The notes under the pieces are model-generated. The model was not told the DNA's origin and did no database searches. It saw nothing but the letters and a program-made list of their open reading frames with translations. A DNA stretch of 33,272 nt, taken from contig CALVCR010000114.1 in assembly GCA_944326125.1 (NCBI GenBank), forward strand, positions 1 through 33,272, in the 5' to 3' direction. This stretch comes from Candidatus Gastranaerophilales bacterium (GTDB lineage: Bacteria > Cyanobacteriota > Vampirovibrionia > Gastranaerophilales > Gastranaerophilaceae). Shown piece after piece: positions 30,274 to 33,272 of the stretch. A program made the position numbers and the translations under genes. Each line of letters begins with the position of its first letter. Position 1 is the stretch's first letter.

Positions 30274-30985
30274 TCAATTCCTGCATTGTAACTGAATCCG
30301 GCGAACAAATTTCTGTCAATTTTTTATAAATATCATTCATCAGTTTTTTGTGGCTTAATTCAAAAGTGGAAGATATTTTGGCTTTTTCAGGGTTTTCAAT
30401 AAGTCGTTTTGATGAAAAATCAACCATATTTTCAACAATTGAAGCTAGATAATTATGGACTTTTTCGGACTCTTCTCTGCTGCAATATATAGTAACTTTA
30501 AATCTCCTTGAACGTTTAATGCTTGAAGGAAGTATTCTTCTTTCAAAAATACGGATTAGGGTTAGAACGGCAACACTCAAAACTGTTGCAAGCAGGGCTA
30601 TATCAAAATGCCCGACTCCGCATGCCATACCTATACTTGCGCTCATCCATAAAGTAGCAGCTGTGGTTAAACCTATTACCATAGGCCCGTTTCTTAGAAC
30701 TGTACCTGCACCGATAAAACCAATACCTGTTACAATCTGGGCGGCTACTCTTGCTGTATCTCTTACTCCTGTTGCATTATCAACAATAATATTATCTCCC
30801 GCAGCAAATGTCGGGAATCCGTATATTGAAATAACTGTAAAGACGCAAGCTCCCAAACATACAAGAATATGTGTTCTTAATCCTGCATATTTGTTTGTAA
30901 GTTCTCTTTCTAACCCCAAAAGAAAGCCTAACCCAAGTGCTGCTAAAAGTCTTATCACAACATCAGCATTTATGAGGTATTCCAT
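30266..30985 (-). CDS. MgtC/SapB family membrane protein
   Basis: 239 aa. Five hydrophobic segments in the first 150 residues, with the family core GLERELTNKYAGLRTHILVC and QIVTGIGFIGAGTVLRNG, then a soluble ACT-like C-terminal domain (about 165-235). MgtC proteins help survival at low Mg2+ or modulate ATP synthase and phosphate handling in pathogens; in other bacteria the role is less clear. GGGAG lies before the ATG. First gene of an operon with the TPR gene, under a TTGTCA-17-TATTAT promoter. Confidence 0.92.
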   Translation of the reverse strand: MEYLINADVVIRLLAALGLGFLLGLERELTNKYAGLRTHILVCLGACVFTVISIYGFPTFAAGDNIIVDNATGVRDTARVAAQIVTGIGFIGAGTVLRNGPMVIGLTTAATLWMSASIGMACGVGHFDIALLATVLSVAVLTLIRIFERRILPSSIKRSRRFKVTIYCSREESEKVHNYLASIVENMVDFSSKRLIENPEKAKISSTFELSHKKLMNDIYKKLTEICSPDSVTMQELND

Positions 30986-31010
30986 TTATTCTCTCCCTTT
31001 CCCTCTATTT

Positions 31011-31039
31011 ATAATACAATATTAGATTAAAATTGACAA
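31011..31039 (-). promoter_or_regulatory. promoter for the mgtC-family/TPR operon
   Basis: TTGTCA (31034-31039), 17-nt spacer, TATTAT (31011-31016) on the minus strand. The -35 abuts the stop codon of the acetyltransferase gene. Confidence 0.65.
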
Positions 31040-31621
31040 TTATTTCTCATATCTTAACTTGTCGGCTTCTGTAATTTCTCTTATCACTTTACATGGGTTA
31101 CCAGCAGCGATAACGTTAGACGGAATATCTTTAGTAACAACACTTCCAGCGCCTATTATGGTATTGTTCCCGATATTTACCCCCGGCATAACAATAACAT
31201 TCCCTCCAAACCATACATTGTTACCAACTTTGATAGGAAATGCATACTCAAGACCTTTAACTCTTGTTTCACTGTCCAGAGGATGTTGAGGTGTATAAAA
31301 TCCACAGTTAGGTCCGATAAATACATTATCTCCAAACGTTACTTTACCCGGATCAAGGATAATAAGTCCATGGTTAGCGTAGAAATTTTCTCCTATTTCT
31401 ATATTGTATCCGTAATCGCATTGGAATGGCTGCTCAATTATAAAATTATTACCGGTTTTAGCAAATAGTTTTTTTATTACTTTAGCTCTCTCTTCTGTTT
31501 CCTTAGGATGAAGGTTGTTATATTCGTAACAAATACTTTTGCAGTCCTGTCTCTCGTTAATTAATTCCGCTTCAGCAGGATTATATCTTAATCCTTTAAG
31601 CATTTTATCTTTTTCCTTCAT
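31040..31621 (-). CDS. maltose/galactoside O-acetyltransferase-like protein
   Basis: 193 aa. N-terminal Mac domain (about 5-60, MLKGLRYNPAEAELINER), then left-handed beta-helix hexapeptide repeats (IEIGENFYANHGLIIL, VTFGDNVFIGPNC, IKVGNNVWFGGNVIV, VNIGNNTIIGAGSVV). H113 in TPQHPLD is the catalytic base position. It transfers acetyl from acetyl-CoA to a sugar hydroxyl; LacA/Maa-type enzymes act on galactosides, maltose or glucose. GGAGG precedes the ATG. Divergent from the dGTPase gene. Confidence 0.92.
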   Translation of the reverse strand: MKEKDKMLKGLRYNPAEAELINERQDCKSICYEYNNLHPKETEERAKVIKKLFAKTGNNFIIEQPFQCDYGYNIEIGENFYANHGLIILDPGKVTFGDNVFIGPNCGFYTPQHPLDSETRVKGLEYAFPIKVGNNVWFGGNVIVMPGVNIGNNTIIGAGSVVTKDIPSNVIAAGNPCKVIREITEADKLRYEK

Positions 31622-31672
31622 ACAACCTCCTCTTAGAAATTATGCTACTTAATAATGAAATTAATGTCAATC

Positions 31673-31701
31673 TTGGACAAAATTCGACAATTGTGTATAA
31701 T
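31673..31701 (+). promoter_or_regulatory. sigma70-type promoter for the dGTPase, start point at the ATG
   Basis: TTGGAC (31673-31678), 17-nt spacer, TATAAT (31696-31701). The expected start point, 7 nt on, is the A of ATG 31708. No Shine-Dalgarno is present. Confidence 0.75.
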
Positions 31702-31707
31702 ATGACT

Positions 31708-32742
31708 ATGACAATTGATTTAGGGACAATTAAAAACGAACTGGAAAAAAGGGAGCTAGATCTCCTTAGCCCTTATGCAACAAAGTGTCTTGAATCGAAA
31801 GGGAGAAAACGCCCTAGAGTGGATAATTTTCCGATAAGGACAGAATTTCAAAGAGACAGAGATAAAATTATTCATTCTAAATCTTTTAGAAGATTAAAAC
31901 ATAAGACCCAGGTCTTTTTATCTCCTTATAATGACCATTTTAGAACAAGGCTGACTCATACTCTTGAAGTTTCTCAGATAGCCAGAACAATGGCAAGAGC
32001 TTTGAAACTCAATGAGGATTTGACGGAGGCTATTTCATTAGGCCATGATTTGGGTCATACGGCATTTGGTCACTGCGGGGAAGCAACATTGAATGAACTC
32101 TTGCCGAACGGTTTTTTTCATAATCTTCAAAGTGTCAGAGTTGTAGAGGTTCTTGAAGATATGAATCTGTGTAAAGAAACTGTAGACGGTATCTTAACTC
32201 ACTCCTGGGGGTATAAACCAAAAACTCCCGAGGCGCAAATTGTTCAGTACGCAGATAAAATAGCTTATATCAACCACGATATAGAGGATTCTGTCAGAGC
32301 AGGAGTGATTTCTGAATCAGATTTACCGAAGGATTGTACGGAATACTTTTCTTCCAACCAATCAGACCGGCTTGGGAAAATGATAACAGATGTTATTGTT
32401 AATTCAATGGGCAAGCCTAAGGTTGCTATGTCCGAAGAAGGCTGGTACTATGTGACGAAGCTGAGAGAATGGATGTTTGAGAATGTTTATCTCGATCCGA
32501 TTACAAAGGCGGAAGAAGCTAAAGCAAGAAATATTATAAAATCTCTTTATGAATATTATACGGAAAAACTTGCTGCATACTGCGACAAAGAAGATATTCC
32601 ACAGCTCGTTGTTGATTATATTTCCGGTATGTCTGATCAGTATGCGATTAGAAGGTATAAGGATTTATTTATTCCAAAACCTCTTGCTGAGAATACTAAT
32701 GACGAGGCTCTTTTAAGAAAGATTCAGAATGAAATACATTAA
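31708..32742 (+). CDS. dGTPase-like dNTP triphosphohydrolase (HD domain)
   Basis: 344 aa from ATG 31708 (MTIDLGTIKNELEKREL). An ATG at 31642 is in frame, but it lies upstream of the promoter; ATG 31702 overlaps its -10 end. HD-domain metal ligands are H84 (RLTHTLEV), H113-D114 (GHDLGH) and the D of VQYADKIAYINHDIED. RRLKHKTQVF is the conserved N-terminal motif. It removes triphosphate from dGTP or other dNTPs, controlling nucleotide pools. The ATG is 7 nt after TATAAT and has no ribosome site, so the mRNA is probably leaderless. The next gene overlaps its 3' end by 14 bp. Confidence 0.93.
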   Translation: MTIDLGTIKNELEKRELDLLSPYATKCLESKGRKRPRVDNFPIRTEFQRDRDKIIHSKSFRRLKHKTQVFLSPYNDHFRTRLTHTLEVSQIARTMARALKLNEDLTEAISLGHDLGHTAFGHCGEATLNELLPNGFFHNLQSVRVVEVLEDMNLCKETVDGILTHSWGYKPKTPEAQIVQYADKIAYINHDIEDSVRAGVISESDLPKDCTEYFSSNQSDRLGKMITDVIVNSMGKPKVAMSEEGWYYVTKLREWMFENVYLDPITKAEEAKARNIIKSLYEYYTEKLAAYCDKEDIPQLVVDYISGMSDQYAIRRYKDLFIPKPLAENTNDEALLRKIQNEIH

Positions 32743-33272
32743 ATTCGGAACATATACTGGCGCTGAGAATATGAAAATTGACAGCGATCTTCTTGATGAA
32801 GCTATTGCAACTTCTTCTAAAGAACCTGTATTCAGACTCTATGCCTGGTCTCCTAAATGCATATCTCTCGGTCGAAATCAGGACGGAGCTTTCTTGCAGG
32901 GAACCGAGATTAATGTTGTGCGCAGGCTTACCGGCGGCAGGGCTTTGCTTCATGATAACGAAATAACTTACAGCTGTGTTTTTCCTGTATCATCAATTCC
33001 GGACGGAGAAAGCGTAACCCTTTCTTATAAATATATTTCAGGTATTTTAATAGACTTTTTCAAAACTTTAGGTGTGGAGTTAGATTTTGGGGAAAATAAG
33101 CGCCATAATACAACTTTTGATTATTGTATGCTGCTTTCAACCGGAGCAGATGTTTGTTATAACGGGAAAAAGATTATAGGTTCTGCCCAGTGCCGTAAAC
33201 ATGGATATATTTTGCAGCATGGTTCAATCCTTTTTGGGTATGATAAAGAGTTTTTGGAAAGTCTGTTTCATG
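32729..33272 (+). CDS. lipoate-protein ligase A / octanoyltransferase LipM-like, 3' truncated
   Basis: 181 codons from ATG 32729 to the window edge, no stop. MKYIKFGTYTGAENMKID is the start; PKCISLGRNQD, RRLTGGRALLHDNEITYS and KKIIGSAQCRKHGYILQHGSILF are the conserved lipoyl/octanoyl-AMP binding segments, with the invariant lysine in GKKIIGS. A Cys in TTFDYCMLLSTG corresponds to the acyl-accepting Cys of LipM, so octanoyltransferase activity is possible; ligase and transferase cannot be told apart without the C-terminus. The start overlaps the dGTPase 3' end, so the two are co-translated. Confidence 0.88.
   Translation, partial: MKYIKFGTYTGAENMKIDSDLLDEAIATSSKEPVFRLYAWSPKCISLGRNQDGAFLQGTEINVVRRLTGGRALLHDNEITYSCVFPVSSIPDGESVTLSYKYISGILIDFFKTLGVELDFGENKRHNTTFDYCMLLSTGADVCYNGKKIIGSAQCRKHGYILQHGSILFGYDKEFLESLFH

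Noticed and set aside
31642-31707. Earlier start of the dGTPase (ATG 31642)
   Set aside because: It lies upstream of a near-consensus promoter and adds residues unlike the family.
1-33272. CRISPR array, IS element or prophage
   Set aside because: No regularly spaced direct repeats, transposase or phage structural genes were found.

Overview
The window looks like a chromosomal segment of a low-GC, Gram-negative bacterium. LPS-export genes (lptB and an LptF/LptG-type permease), sedoheptulose-7-phosphate isomerase (gmhA) and polyprenyl-linked glycosyltransferases point to a didermic envelope. Two short pseudopilins begin with GFTL(V/A)EVLITLA. This mix, together with a set of coiled-coil proteins that lack signal peptides, resembles what I recall of gut Vampirovibrionia/Melainabacteria (Gastranaerophilales). 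That assignment is inference from memory, not a search result. No phage, transposase or CRISPR array is visible.

Layout. 1-3201: three genes of unknown function encoding coiled-coil proteins (one cut by the window edge), plus tRNA-Leu with a broken, hairpin-bearing partial copy beside it. 3269-6497: two pseudopilins flanking gmhA and a UDP-glucuronate decarboxylase. 6526-8870: pyruvate kinase and a LysM protein. 8920-9113: tRNA-Pro and an interrupted 5' copy of it. 9307-14562: a redox and transport block with an FMN-binding Fe-S flavoprotein, two aldo/keto reductases, a cysteine-cluster protein, an MFS exporter and a TetR regulator with tandem operators. 14578-15848: a secreted beta-propeller protein and a small membrane protein. 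16001-16173: tRNA-Gln and tRNA-Glu. 16414-17331: another protein of unknown function, with a related promoter. 17503-20177: lptB, permease and a secreted phosphodiester glycosidase. 20269-21490: rplJL with an attenuated leader, apart from rplKA and rpoBC. 21540-24012: a divergent GT39-type/GT2 pair. 24095-25246: a coiled-coil protein preceded by two regulatory boxes and a possible small RNA. 25543-28078: radical SAM and AI-2E genes. 28177-33272: an orphan Opp-type ATPase, a TPR protein with an MgtC-family protein, a hexapeptide acetyltransferase, a dGTPase and a partial lipoate ligase/octanoyltransferase.

The main unexplained signal is a bipartite promoter: the dyad RTTA-N7-TAAC, then exactly 38 nt, then CTTTATATATATGTAAG. 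It occurs intact three times (1176-1245, 2267-2336, 25473-25542 minus). A fourth dyad and a fourth -10-like half-site also lie upstream of genes of the same type. The genes encode proteins with no Sec signal, a Gly/Met/Ala-rich or amphipathic N-terminus and, in most cases, long coiled coils. This suggests a dedicated regulon, possibly secreted or structural, with one copy apparently driving a roughly 80-nt terminated RNA. A second pattern is that tRNA-Leu and tRNA-Pro each sit beside a partial copy of themselves, broken inside a loop-proximal arm by a short insert that contains an inverted repeat. A third is three genes (10979, 28177, 31708) whose ATG lies exactly 7 nt after a -10-like box with no Shine-Dalgarno, suggesting leaderless mRNAs.
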